Shown here in pieces: positions 31,307 to 39,493 of a DNA stretch of 64,000 nt. The stretch spans positions 45,697 to 109,696 of the forward strand of contig JAABQV010000011.1 in assembly GCA_011391255.1 (NCBI GenBank), given 5' to 3'. The DNA comes from Dechloromonas sp. (GTDB taxonomy: Bacteria > Pseudomonadota > Gammaproteobacteria > Burkholderiales > Rhodocyclaceae). Numbering within the stretch: position 1 is the first letter of the stretch; every line of letters starts with the position of its first letter. The notes beneath the pieces are model-generated. The model searched no databases and was not told where the DNA came from. It saw nothing but the letters and a program-made list of their open reading frames with translations. The position numbers were made by a program, and so were the translations under genes.

Positions 31307-31357
31307 ATTTTAGTACAGCTAAACCCTGGACATTTGACTTGGGTCAATGTTGTACAA
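31307..31357 (-). promoter_or_regulatory. Predicted class II FNR/Dnr-type promoter of the photosensory operon
   Basis: On the minus strand the palindrome TTGAC-N4-GTCAA (31334-31347) is centred about 40.5 bases before a predicted start site, which follows a -10 box TAAAAT (31312 down to 31307). This is the standard class II spacing for FNR/Crp-family activators. No good -35 box is seen, as expected for an activated promoter. A TTGTACAA palindrome (31350-31357) next to it resembles TGTACA-type sites reported for LitR-family regulators and may serve autoregulation. Confidence 0.65.
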
Positions 31358-31404
31358 ACCATTACAAAAGTAATGGGCGGGTTTTACCCTGAAGTCAAAT
31401 AGAA

Positions 31405-31440
31405 CCCCCCGTAAATACGAGATTTACGGGGGGGTTTTTT
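31405..31440. terminator. Perfect 12-bp stem terminator between nrdJ and the sensory operon
   Basis: CCCCCCGTAAAT (31405-31416) pairs perfectly with ATTTACGGGGGG (31422-31433) around a 5-base loop, followed on the plus strand by six T residues. Both neighbours are leftward: nrdJ ends 15 bases to the right, so the stem lies directly downstream of nrdJ and upstream of the MerR-B12 promoter. The minus-strand T-run is short, so termination of nrdJ is probable but not certain. Confidence 0.75.
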
Positions 31441-31454
31441 GGGGTGGGGCAGTG

Positions 31455-34352
31455 CTAGCCGCAGGTGCCTACCGCGCCGCAGGCCGTGCAGAAATCGCAG
31501 CCATCCTTGCGAATCATCGTGTGGTTACCGCATTCCGGACAAAGTTTGCCTTGGGTCGGCAGCACTTTGTTGCTGGAATCTTCCGGCGCTTCGAGGATGC
31601 CCATTTGCTGTAGCGGGAAACCCTTTTCGTCGAGAATGCCGAGCATCGAGTAGCGGTGGATGATCAGGACGGCGATGTAGGCAACCGTTGAAGGATAGGT
31701 TTGCTGTTTGCGCGAACCCGGCACGAAGGCCATGAAGTCGCCGAGTGGCTCGGAGTAGTCGATCAACTTGCGCAACTTCATGCCGATCCAGGCCGGATCA
31801 AGCACGCGCATGTCGAGCGAGAGCAGCTTGGAGAGGCCGTCGAGGGCACGCGGGTAGTTGCCGGAGAGCCACATCGAGTAGGGGCGGGTAACGCCGTCGG
31901 GCAGGGTGATTTCCTTGAGGCCGAGGACGAAGTCTTCGCCGGTGGATGGGTTATTGACGTCAACCGTCCACGATAGCGTGCCGTCGGTGCCGGTCTTTGG
32001 TTCCTTGGCGCTGAACAGGGCGTCTTTGACTGGCGTCGGGCCTTCGTTCCGGAAGGCGCCGAGTTGCTCGCAGCGCCAGGCGATGACCTGGGCCATGGCG
32101 GAAACCACTGACGGCACGCGCTTGCGCTCACCGTGCGGCGGCATCGGCATTTCGAAGGAGTCGCCCGGCGTCTTGGCCAGCGCTTCGAGCTTCATTTCGA
32201 GCCAGGCGTGGTCTTTGGCGCGCATGTCCATCGACAGCGTTTTAGCAACCGCACCGAGACCGCGTGGTTCGGCCGGGCCGTTGGCCCAGACTTCAAACGG
32301 CCAGGCTTTGCCTTCCGGTTCAACATGGCCGACAAACAGCGCGAACTTGCCGATCGGTGAGTCGAGCATGTAAGTCCAGCACAGATTGCCCTCCGGCAGG
32401 TTCGGGCGACCCGGCCAGCGCAGGCTGGAGAGCACCGGTGCTGGCAGGTTTTTGATCGACAGACGACGGTTGGCGTCGGAGACAAAATCCTGCGGAGATT
32501 TGGCGTCGACCGTAACAGCCTCGGTTTTGGGCGCTTCGCTGGTTACCGAGAGCACCGAACCGAGAATGCTGTTCGGACGGTAGGTGGCGAGACCCTTGAG
32601 GCCGGCTTTCCAGGCGCCCATGTAGAGATCCTGGAAATCTTCGTAGGGGTAATCGGCAGGAACGTTAACCGTTTTGGAAATCGAGGTGTCGATGTGCGGG
32701 GCAACGGCAGCGACCATATCGGCGTGCGCCTGAGCGGAGATTTCCAGCGCCGTGACGAAGTATTCGGGCAGTTTGCTGACGTCGCCGCCGGTGTGCTTGA
32801 ACAGGCGCCAGGCGTAATCCTCGACCGCGTATTCCTTGAGCGTGCCGTCCGGCATGCGCTTTTTACGGGTGTAGGTCCACGAGAAGGGCGGCTCGATGCC
32901 GTTCGAGGCATTGTCGGCAAAGGCCAGCGAAATGGTGCCGGTCGGCGCAATTGACAACAGGTGTGAGTTGCGCAGGCCGTGCTTGCGGATTTCTGCCTTG
33001 ACCTCAGCCGGCAGACGCGAGGCAAAGTTGCCGCCGGAGAGGTACAACTCGGCGTTAAACAGCGGGAAGGCGCCGCGTTCCTTGGCCAGTTCGACGGAGT
33101 AAAGGTAGGACGCATCACGCATGCTTTCGGTGATGCGGGTCGCCATGGCGCGCGCTTCCGGCTTGTCGTAGCGCAGGCGCAGCATGGTCAGGGCATCGCC
33201 AAGGCCGGTGTAGCCAAGGCCGACGCGGCGCTTGTTGGCGGCTTCCTGCTGCTGGCGCTCAAGCGGCCAGTGGGTGGCGTCAAGCACGTTGTCGAGCATG
33301 CGGGTCGAGATGCGGCAAACTTCTTCAAAGGTCTCGAAATCGAACGAGGCCTGCTCGGAGAAGGGATGGCTGACGTACAGCGTCAGGTTGATCGAGCCCA
33401 GGCAGCAGCAGCCATACGGTGGCAGCGGTTGTTCGGCGCAGGGATTGGTCGCCTCGATCACTTCACAGTAATTGAGGTTGTTGTCCTTGTTCATGCGGTC
33501 AAGGAACAAAATGCCTGGCTCGGCGTGATCGTAGGTGGATTTCATCACCTGATCCCACAAGTCACGGGCGCGCACCTTGCGGTAGACCCACATGCCGTCG
33601 TCTCGTTGGTAGGCGCCGCTCGAGCGCATTTCGGCATTCGGCTCGGCGCGATGCAGCAGTTCGACTTCGCCATCGGCATCAACGGCTTCCATGAAACCGT
33701 CGGTGACGCCAATCGAGATGTTGAAATTGGTCAGGTCACCTTTGTCCTTGGCGTGGATGAAGACTTCGATATCCGGATGGTCGCAGCGCAGCACGCCCAT
33801 TTGCGCGCCGCGGCGGGCGCCGGCGGATTCAACCGTTTCGCAGGAGCGGTCAAAGACGCGCATGTAGGAAACCGGGCCGGAAGCGCGCGACTGGGTACCC
33901 TTGACGCGGGCGCCCTGCGGACGGATCGAAGAGAAGTCATAACCAACGCCGCCACCGCGACGCATGGTTTCAGCGGCTTGCGCCAGTGCGGTATAGATGC
34001 CCGGCTTGCCGTCGGTGTTTTCAACAATCGAGTCGCCAACCGGCTGCACGAAGCAGTTAATCAGTGTTGCCTGGAGGTCAGTACCGGCGGCGGAGTTGAT
34101 CCGGCCGGCGGGAATGAAGCCGTTTTCCTGCGCCCAGAGGAACTTGGCTTCCCAGTGCGCGCGCTCGGTTTCCTGCTCGACCTGAGCCAATGCATAGGCA
34201 ACGCGCTTGCGCACATCGTGCACGTTGGTTTCCTTGCCCTTGGCGTATTTTTCGATGAGCACTTCACCGGAAATCTCCTGATCCTGCAGTGGTGCGTACT
34301 TGGGCGCGGCGGGGATATCGGTCAGGGAAAGTTGTTCGGTTACTGGGCTCAT
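31455..34352 (-). CDS. nrdJ: Adenosylcobalamin-dependent (class II) ribonucleotide reductase
   Basis: A 965-residue enzyme that reduces ribonucleotides to deoxyribonucleotides using an adenosylcobalamin-derived thiyl radical, without oxygen. Key segments are [32 protein letters not shown], the substrate-site motif [21 protein letters not shown] and [13 protein letters not shown]. Two tandem TSCPD-type repeats (about 660-930) and a C-terminal zinc-ribbon (CPECGNH ... [11 protein letters not shown]) complete it. An AAAGGAG ribosome-binding site precedes the ATG. Tandem NrdR boxes lie upstream. It sits beside the AdoCbl-binding regulator gene but behind its own terminator. Confidence 0.95.
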   Translation of the reverse strand: MSPVTEQLSLTDIPAAPKYAPLQDQEISGEVLIEKYAKGKETNVHDVRKRVAYALAQVEQETERAHWEAKFLWAQENGFIPAGRINSAAGTDLQATLINCFVQPVGDSIVENTDGKPGIYTALAQAAETMRRGGGVGYDFSSIRPQGARVKGTQSRASGPVSYMRVFDRSCETVESAGARRGAQMGVLRCDHPDIEVFIHAKDKGDLTNFNISIGVTDGFMEAVDADGEVELLHRAEPNAEMRSSGAYQRDDGMWVYRKVRARDLWDQVMKSTYDHAEPGILFLDRMNKDNNLNYCEVIEATNPCAEQPLPPYGCCCLGSINLTLYVSHPFSEQASFDFETFEEVCRISTRMLDNVLDATHWPLERQQQEAANKRRVGLGYTGLGDALTMLRLRYDKPEARAMATRITESMRDASYLYSVELAKERGAFPLFNAELYLSGGNFASRLPAEVKAEIRKHGLRNSHLLSIAPTGTISLAFADNASNGIEPPFSWTYTRKKRMPDGTLKEYAVEDYAWRLFKHTGGDVSKLPEYFVTALEISAQAHADMVAAVAPHIDTSISKTVNVPADYPYEDFQDLYMGAWKAGLKGLATYRPNSILGSVLSVTSEAPKTEAVTVDAKSPQDFVSDANRRLSIKNLPAPVLSSLRWPGRPNLPEGNLCWTYMLDSPIGKFALFVGHVEPEGKAWPFEVWANGPAEPRGLGAVAKTLSMDMRAKDHAWLEMKLEALAKTPGDSFEMPMPPHGERKRVPSVVSAMAQVIAWRCEQLGAFRNEGPTPVKDALFSAKEPKTGTDGTLSWTVDVNNPSTGEDFVLGLKEITLPDGVTRPYSMWLSGNYPRALDGLSKLLSLDMRVLDPAWIGMKLRKLIDYSEPLGDFMAFVPGSRKQQTYPSTVAYIAVLIIHRYSMLGILDEKGFPLQQMGILEAPEDSSNKVLPTQGKLCPECGNHTMIRKDGCDFCTACGAVGTCG

Positions 34353-34411
34353 CAGCGACTCCTTTGAGAAATGCGGCTTGTCTGGTTGGTTTGTCTTGGA
34401 ATGCCTGCAAT

Positions 34412-34458
34412 CTACTATATGTAGTGGGTCGCCGCAATATACAAACTATATACAGTGT
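34412..34458 (-). promoter_or_regulatory. Tandem NrdR boxes upstream of nrdJ
   Basis: Two 16-base sites match the NrdR consensus (ACACWATATATWGTGT type): 34412-34427 around CTATATGTAG and 34443-34458 around CTATATACAG. Their centres are 31 bases apart, three helical turns, as in known NrdR-repressed nrd promoters. They lie 60-106 bases upstream of the nrdJ start codon. The rest of the 328-base gap up to 34680 holds no convincing gene; a run of eight A (34580-34587) could be the T-run of a weak terminator for the upstream Dnr-like gene. Confidence 0.82.
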
Positions 34459-34680
34459 GTTCCGCTTTGCTCAAAAGTGCTCTGTCATGGCCTGAAAAGC
34501 TTGATAAAACAATGCTTCCGGCACTGAAAATTATTTTCTGGATAGGCAAAAAAATGATTGCCGGCGCTGCCAGCCAAGCAAAAAAAACAGACCGCTCAGT
34601 AGCCTTGCCAGGCGCAGCCGCGTAGTGCCTGCCCGGCGCTTTTCAGGGTTGCCCGCCAGCCGAAAAGCTGTTTCTTGTTG

Positions 34681-35409
34681 CTATCGGAGCACAGTTCCCG
34701 GCCCGGCGGAGCTTGCATCCAGCAGTCTCTTGATTTCCGGCAGATTCAAAATCCGGATGATTTTGCCGTTGACCGTAATTAACCCGTCCTCAATCAGCTC
34801 GTGCAGGATTCTTGAAAAGTGTTCCGGCGTAATTCCCAGGTGCGAGGCGACGGTGCCCTTGTTGGCAGGCAGGACGAGCGACGGGCTATGGCTGCTACCC
34901 ACCTCTGCCGGGAGCTGACGCAGCAGGTAATCAGCGACCCGCTGCTTGCCCGAGCGCAGACTGCTGAATTCCTGGTTCTGAACCAGTTGATGCAGACGGA
35001 TCGATAAGCCGGTAATCAGCTTGCGGGCGAGCAGCGGGTTGGATTCAAGCGCCTCGAAAATAGAGGTCTTGGTGACGTAAACTAGAACGGAGTCGGTGAG
35101 GACATGCGCGCTGAGTGGATAGGGTTTGTCCATGAACATCACCGCTTCACCAAAGGTTTGTCCCGGCGCGATTATTTCGACCACTTTTTCATTGCCGCCG
35201 GCAGAGCTGAGTACCAGCTTGACCTTGCCGGAGACGATCAAATAGAAGCCGTGACAGTCATCATCCTTGTGAAACAGTATCTCGCCCTTGCCGGCAGATA
35301 CCTTTCTTGCTGCATGCGCCAGGCGCGTTAGATCGGGCAGAGCAAGGCTGCTGAACATCGGTACGCGGGCAAGAAGGACTTCAATACTGGGGGTGGCGAT
35401 ATTTTCCAT
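34681..35409 (-). CDS. Crp/Fnr-family regulator, Dnr-like
   Basis: A 242-residue regulator with an N-terminal cyclic-nucleotide-like sensor domain (about 15-130), a dimer helix and a C-terminal winged helix-turn-helix (KGTVASHLGITPEHFSRILHEL, about 182-203). It lacks the FNR N-terminal cysteine cluster, so it cannot bind an FNR-type Fe-S cluster, and it resembles the Dnr/NnrR group, which senses NO through heme. The ligand is inferred only from resemblance. Its own promoter has an FNR-like site (35534-35547). A second regulator of this superfamily, FNR, is encoded at 53662-54411. Confidence 0.88.
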   Translation of the reverse strand: MENIATPSIEVLLARVPMFSSLALPDLTRLAHAARKVSAGKGEILFHKDDDCHGFYLIVSGKVKLVLSSAGGNEKVVEIIAPGQTFGEAVMFMDKPYPLSAHVLTDSVLVYVTKTSIFEALESNPLLARKLITGLSIRLHQLVQNQEFSSLRSGKQRVADYLLRQLPAEVGSSHSPSLVLPANKGTVASHLGITPEHFSRILHELIEDGLITVNGKIIRILNLPEIKRLLDASSAGPGTVLR

Positions 35410-35505
35410 GCTTGCACTCTCTTTCCGCTACGCGCGCCATGAATCAGGCAAGTAGGCAGCGCAATCCTCAGATAGCGCCTTCGTGCCCGGACGATCAGGC
35501 TGAAA

Positions 35506-35547
35506 AGTCTAGTCGCAAGTATCCCCGTAAAAATTGATCTAGGTGAA
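35506..35547 (-). promoter_or_regulatory. Predicted FNR-type promoter of the Dnr-like gene
   Basis: On the plus strand TTGAT-N4-GTGAA (35534-35547) is one base off a full FNR/Dnr palindrome. Reading leftward, a -10 box TAGACT (35511 down to 35506) places the site centre at -41.5, exact class II spacing. The start codon lies about 95 bases further on. Confidence 0.6.
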
Positions 35548-35570
35548 GAAAGTGAGGGGCGGCGGGCGAT

Positions 35571-35608
35571 AAAAAACCGGCTCACCGAATCTTTTTCAGC
35601 GAGCCGGC
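35571..35608 (-). terminator. Intrinsic terminator after ackA
   Basis: On the minus strand CCGGCTC (35607 down to 35601) pairs with GAGCCGG (35583 down to 35577) and is followed by six T residues (35576-35571). It lies 17 bases after the ackA stop. Confidence 0.85.
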
Positions 35609-35624
35609 GATTTACGATTTTTAA

Positions 35625-36803
35625 TTACAGGCTGAGTAGCGTCTGCGCGTGATGCGCCATCATCCACTCTTCATTGGTCGGGATAACCAGCACGTCGACA
35701 CTGCTGTTGCCGGCGCTGATTCGTAACTCGTCGCGGGCGTTGGCTTCCGGATTGAGGTGGATGCCCAGCCACTCCGATTGCAGGCAGACGCGGCGACGGA
35801 CTTCGGCGGCGTGTTCGCCGATACCGCCGGTGAATATCAGGGCATCGAGACCGCCGGCCGCAGCGGCGAGCGAGCCGAGTTCGCGGGCGATGCGGTAGCA
35901 GAAGAGATCGACCGCTTCCTGCGCTTCAGGCTTGTCGCTGGCGAGCAGGGTGCGCATGTCCTGGCTGATGCCGGAAACGCCGAGCAGACCGGATTCTTTA
36001 TAGAGAATCCGCGTCATGTCCTTCACCGTCAGACCCTTGGTTTCCATCAGGTGCAGGACAACTCCGGGGTCGAGATTGCCGACCCGCGTACCCATGACGA
36101 GGCCGTCGATGGTCGAGAAGCCGAGCGTCGTCGCGACGCATTTGCGATTAACCATCGCCGCCATGCTGGCACCGTTGCCGAGGTGGGCGACGACGACGCG
36201 GCCGCTGGCGCGGCCGGAATGCTGCGGCAGGGCGCGGGCGATGTATTCGTAGGAGAGGCCATGGAAGCCGTAACGCTTGATACCTTCGGCAGTGATGCTG
36301 CGCGGCAGGCCGAAGGTCTGGGCGACGTCAGGCTGACTGCGGTGGAAGGCGGTGTCGAAACAGGCAACTTGCGGCACGCCGGGCAGCAAGGTCTGGAGGG
36401 CAACGATGCCGGCGACGTTATGCGGCTGGTGCAGCGGCGCCAGTGGCGTGAAGCTGCTCAGGTGACCGAGCACGGTGTCGTCAACGATGGTTGGATGCGA
36501 ATAGCGCTCGCCGCCATGAACCACGCGATGGCCGACGGCGGTGATGCTCCAGTCGGCATGACTGGCGGTGAACCATTTGAGCAGGGCATCGAAGGCCTGA
36601 GCGTGGCTGGCCTTGCTTTCCAGCATCTGGTCGGTGATGCGTTCGCCGGCACGGTTTTTTGCCACCATTTTGGTGGTTTCGGCGCCGATTCCATCGATTT
36701 GTCCGGAAACTTCGGCTTCCTGAGAAATCGGCTGGGCGAGGGAAAAGAGGGCGAACTTGATCGAAGACGATCCGGCGTTAATGGTGAGAATGCCGCGAGA
36801 CAT
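35625..36803 (-). CDS. ackA: Acetate kinase
   Basis: A 392-residue ASKHA-fold kinase that interconverts acetate plus ATP and acetyl phosphate. The start MSRGILTINAGSSSIKFALF, the VVHGGERYSHPTIV segment and GGIGEHAAEVR near the end are diagnostic. The frame is open 36 bases upstream into pta, but the ATG at 36803 lies one base after the pta stop and gives the normal N-terminus. With pta it forms the acetate overflow and activation pathway. An intrinsic terminator follows. Confidence 0.96.
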   Translation of the reverse strand: MSRGILTINAGSSSIKFALFSLAQPISQEAEVSGQIDGIGAETTKMVAKNRAGERITDQMLESKASHAQAFDALLKWFTASHADWSITAVGHRVVHGGERYSHPTIVDDTVLGHLSSFTPLAPLHQPHNVAGIVALQTLLPGVPQVACFDTAFHRSQPDVAQTFGLPRSITAEGIKRYGFHGLSYEYIARALPQHSGRASGRVVVAHLGNGASMAAMVNRKCVATTLGFSTIDGLVMGTRVGNLDPGVVLHLMETKGLTVKDMTRILYKESGLLGVSGISQDMRTLLASDKPEAQEAVDLFCYRIARELGSLAAAAGGLDALIFTGGIGEHAAEVRRRVCLQSEWLGIHLNPEANARDELRISAGNSSVDVLVIPTNEEWMMAHHAQTLLSL

Positions 36804-36804
36804 G

Positions 36805-38223
36805 TTAGACAATTCCTTTCTTGCGTGCTGCGTGGGCAACCAGGGCGGCGATGACGCACGATGCCGTGCGGGTTTCAGCGGTATCGGCGCGGCTGGTCAG
36901 AATAATCGGGACTTTGGTGCCAAGGACGATGCCGGCGGTCAGCGCATTGGCCAGGTACTCAAGCTGCTTGGCGACCATGTTGCCGGATTCGAGATCGGGT
37001 ACGACGAGAATCTCGGCATGGCCTGCAACCGCCGACTTGATGCCCTTGGTTTTGGCGGCAACGATGGAAACAGCGTTGTCGAAAGCCAGCGGGCCATCGA
37101 GCAGGCCACCCTTGATCTGGCCACGGTCAGCCATCTTGCACAAGGCGGCGGCATCCAAAGTTGATTGAATTTTGGGGTTGACCGTCTCAATCGCCGACAA
37201 AATCGCTACCTTGGGTTCCGGGATGCCCAGAATGTGAGCGAGGTCAATGGCGTTCTGGATGATGTCGACCTTGTCTTCCAGCGTCGGCCGGATGTTGATC
37301 GCGGCGTCGGTAATCAGCAGCGGGCGATGATAGGTCGGCACATTCATCACAAAAACATGGCTGATCCGGCGTGCCGTGCGCAGGCCATTGGCACGCAACA
37401 CGACTTCGCTCATCAGTTCATCGGTGTGCAGGCTGCCTTTCATCAAGGCCTCGGCATCGCCGGTGCGCACCATCGAAACGGCGAGAGCTGCTGAGTCATG
37501 GCTGTGCTTGGCATTGACGATGCGAATGCCGTGCAGGTCGATGCCGAATTCTTCGGCCACCGAGCGGATTTTTGATTCCGGGCCAATCAGGATCGGTTCA
37601 ATGATCCCCTCCTGAAAGGCGATGACTGGTCCCCTCAGTGACTCGTAATCGCAGGGGTGGGCAACGGCCGTCGGGATCGGCTCAAGCCCTTTGACGCTGG
37701 CCAGCAAATTTTGATAGCGCTCGTGTTTGTCGTCGATGCGGATCGACGGCATATGCACTTGCTGCAGGTGGGCAACTTTTTCCGACGGCGCCAGGACCTC
37801 GGCGGTGCCGCGAACCACTTGCAAGCCTTCCTGGTTGGTGCAAACGCAATCGAGGATGACGTGATGGTTGTGGTCGAATTTTTGTTTGGCGGTTACCGTG
37901 ATGGTGATCGTGTCCCCGATCGTCACCGGCCGCGCAAAGTGCAGCGACTGGTCGATCAGAATCGTGCCCGGGCCGGGGAACTGAGTGCCGAGCACCGTCG
38001 AGATCAGCGAACCGCTCCACATACCGTGTGCGATCACCTCGCGGAACATGCCGCTTTCCGAGAAACTCTGGTCTATAACGCTCGGGTTGATGTCGCCGGT
38101 GAGGACGGCAAACAGCTTGACGTCCTCGGGCATCAGCGTTCGCGTCAGGCTGGCGGTGTCGCCAACCTGAATTTCGTCGTAGGTCTTGTTGACCAGGTAG
38201 CGCTGCTCGTTGCTGTCATTCAT
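36805..38223 (-). CDS. pta: MaoC-domain phosphate acetyltransferase (bifunctional type)
   Basis: A 472-residue fusion. Residues 1-150 form a MaoC/hot-dog enoyl-CoA hydratase-like domain (FAVLTGDINPSVIDQ, VIAHGMWSGSLISTVLG), and the rest is a phosphate acetyl/butyryltransferase domain (PTYHRPLLITDAAINI; GIKSAVAGHAEILVVPDLES). The latter converts acetyl-CoA and phosphate into acetyl phosphate for AckA, one base downstream. The fused form is common in proteobacteria and is annotated as bifunctional enoyl-CoA hydratase/phosphate acetyltransferase. The MaoC half could act on crotonyl-CoA-type intermediates, which would fit PHA metabolism, but this is inference. Confidence 0.93.
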   Translation of the reverse strand: MNDSNEQRYLVNKTYDEIQVGDTASLTRTLMPEDVKLFAVLTGDINPSVIDQSFSESGMFREVIAHGMWSGSLISTVLGTQFPGPGTILIDQSLHFARPVTIGDTITITVTAKQKFDHNHHVILDCVCTNQEGLQVVRGTAEVLAPSEKVAHLQQVHMPSIRIDDKHERYQNLLASVKGLEPIPTAVAHPCDYESLRGPVIAFQEGIIEPILIGPESKIRSVAEEFGIDLHGIRIVNAKHSHDSAALAVSMVRTGDAEALMKGSLHTDELMSEVVLRANGLRTARRISHVFVMNVPTYHRPLLITDAAINIRPTLEDKVDIIQNAIDLAHILGIPEPKVAILSAIETVNPKIQSTLDAAALCKMADRGQIKGGLLDGPLAFDNAVSIVAAKTKGIKSAVAGHAEILVVPDLESGNMVAKQLEYLANALTAGIVLGTKVPIILTSRADTAETRTASCVIAALVAHAARKKGIV

Positions 38224-38274
38224 TGCTGAATTCCTAAAATTGACTGGAGCGTAAAGAGGTATTTAGTGCTGCGT

Positions 38275-38838
38275 TCACGCCGCTTTTTGAGTCTCGGATG
38301 TTATCTGATCGCGCGCTGATGAAGCACGACGATCACGCGTGGGCTGAGATGGAATATCAATCGACAACTCGGGATTGACATGCAGCAGGCGGTCGATCAC
38401 CCACTGATTGGCTTCATGGGCGAATTCACGGGCAGCAAGCGGCGCTGCCGAAAAGGCTTCGACGAAAAGCGCAACAGCCGCCGAGCGGCTGACGCCATAT
38501 TCGCAATGCACCATGGTCGAAATATCAAAGGGGGCGGCATGCAGGGCTTGCACGAATTCGCTGATCTGGGCGGCCATCAGATGGTCGAACATCCCCGGCA
38601 TTGGCGCCGGCAGATACTCGTCAGCCGGCACCGCATCAAAGAAGGAAAGGCGCAGGACGTGACGGAACAGGGGGTCAAGACGCGCCTCGGGAGTGCCCGG
38701 ATCGGTAATCGAAATCACCGCCATGTAAGGATTGCCGGCGAGTGATTCGGCCAGTTCGCGCGAGGCGAATAAAACGTGTTTGATAGTCATTGGGTTGGGG
38801 GTTCTATGTAATTGTGCGGTGCCGCTTTGTGCGGTCAC
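38275..38838 (-). CDS. Small protein-tyrosine/dual-specificity phosphatase-like protein
   Basis: A 187-residue protein with a complete CX5R phosphatase signature, HCEYGVSRSAA (about residues 111-121), so the nucleophilic cysteine and phosphate-binding arginine are present. A GTG start at 38838 overlaps the stop of the upstream kinase-like gene (GTGA). An internal ATG at 38790 would drop a 16-residue unconserved-looking head and is an alternative. The substrate is unknown. It follows a compact kinase-like gene and precedes pta by 51 bases, so all four genes to ackA may be co-transcribed. Similar small phosphatases also occur in phages. Confidence 0.72.
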   Translation of the reverse strand: MTAQSGTAQLHRTPNPMTIKHVLFASRELAESLAGNPYMAVISITDPGTPEARLDPLFRHVLRLSFFDAVPADEYLPAPMPGMFDHLMAAQISEFVQALHAAPFDISTMVHCEYGVSRSAAVALFVEAFSAAPLAAREFAHEANQWVIDRLLHVNPELSIDIPSQPTRDRRASSARDQITSETQKAA

Positions 38839-39413
38839 TCCATGAAGACGGGGTCGGAAAAAACCAGGGTCCCATCGGGGCGCATCATCAGGTTGTCGGC
38901 CTTCATCAAGTCGGGCAGGGCGTCGTACTCTCCGGAGAAGGTTTCGAGTGCCTTGAGCGACTCCTTTACCGTATCGTTCCAGCCCATCGGCGTGACAACC
39001 AGATGGTGCAGGGCGATGCGACCCATGTCCTGAGCCAGATTGCGCCAGATCATGCAGGCGTCAAAATAGGATGTTGAAATTTTGCTTGCCAGCTCACTGG
39101 CATCGCCGGTGCCCGGCAGCGGATAGAGCTTCTCCACTTCGACGATATGAAAAGGAAAGCCGCGACTTGAGCGGCCAGCCGTACCATGGTCGGCATAAAC
39201 CACCGGAAAATGCTGGCCGGTTGGCCGGTCGGGTGCGGTGTAATAAGCGTAGTCAGTGGGCGATGAAAGCACTTTGAAGACGTGAGCAACGCCGTCAACA
39301 ACGTCGCCGTCAAGGACGATGGTGCTCTCGCCGCGTCCGATTTCCAGACGACCATTGAGCAATGGATGGTCGGGAACAGGGTCGGTGATAAGTCCGGCAG
39401 GATCATTGGCCAT
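38835..39413 (-). CDS. Compact protein-kinase-like protein, function unknown
   Basis: A 192-residue protein not firmly recognised. It shows a possible miniature kinase layout: a glycine-rich strand (LEIGRGESTIVLDG, about 22-35), a VFK lysine strand (about 45-47), a hinge-like HIVEVEKL, a catalytic-loop-like LMKADNLMM and SDP in place of DFG near the C-terminus. Spacing within the catalytic loop is not canonical, so activity is uncertain. Translational coupling to a CX5R phosphatase gene suggests a phospho-switch pair. A GAGGA ribosome-binding site precedes the ATG. A phage or mobile origin is possible. Confidence 0.5.
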   Translation of the reverse strand: MANDPAGLITDPVPDHPLLNGRLEIGRGESTIVLDGDVVDGVAHVFKVLSSPTDYAYYTAPDRPTGQHFPVVYADHGTAGRSSRGFPFHIVEVEKLYPLPGTGDASELASKISTSYFDACMIWRNLAQDMGRIALHHLVVTPMGWNDTVKESLKALETFSGEYDALPDLMKADNLMMRPDGTLVFSDPVFME

Positions 39414-39447
39414 GAGGATTTCCCCTAAACAAGCCTGTTATGTAGCA

Positions 39448-39480
39448 CGTAGCGGAAGGCTTTTGGTCGCCTGCGCTACG
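39448..39480. terminator. Stem-loop between fabI and the kinase-like gene
   Basis: CGTAGCG (39448-39454) pairs with CGCTACG (39474-39480), and an inner GGC/GCC pairing shortens the loop. It lies 14 bases downstream of the fabI stop in the leftward direction. No T-run follows, so it is either a weak terminator or a structural element. Confidence 0.45.
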
Positions 39481-39493
39481 GCCGTCTTGGATG

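Noticed and set aside
32979..34367. A 462-codon open frame antisense to nrdJ
   Set aside because: It mirrors the strongly coded nrdJ frame on the other strand, has no recognisable domain, and is explained by codon bias in GC-rich DNA.
34459..34680. A possible small RNA or tRNA between nrdJ and the Dnr-like gene
   Set aside because: No cloverleaf, promoter-terminator pair or convincing stem was found, only an A-run and weak pairings.
28190..34785. Further near copies of the dispersed word (GTTGACCGTA at 28190 and 34770)
   Set aside because: They match only the first 10-11 bases with the C-to-T variant and lack the CA extension, so they were not counted as exact copies.
35757..36854. A 365-codon open frame antisense to ackA
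   Set aside because: Same reason: it shadows the clear acetate kinase gene and its translation looks like low-complexity antisense text.
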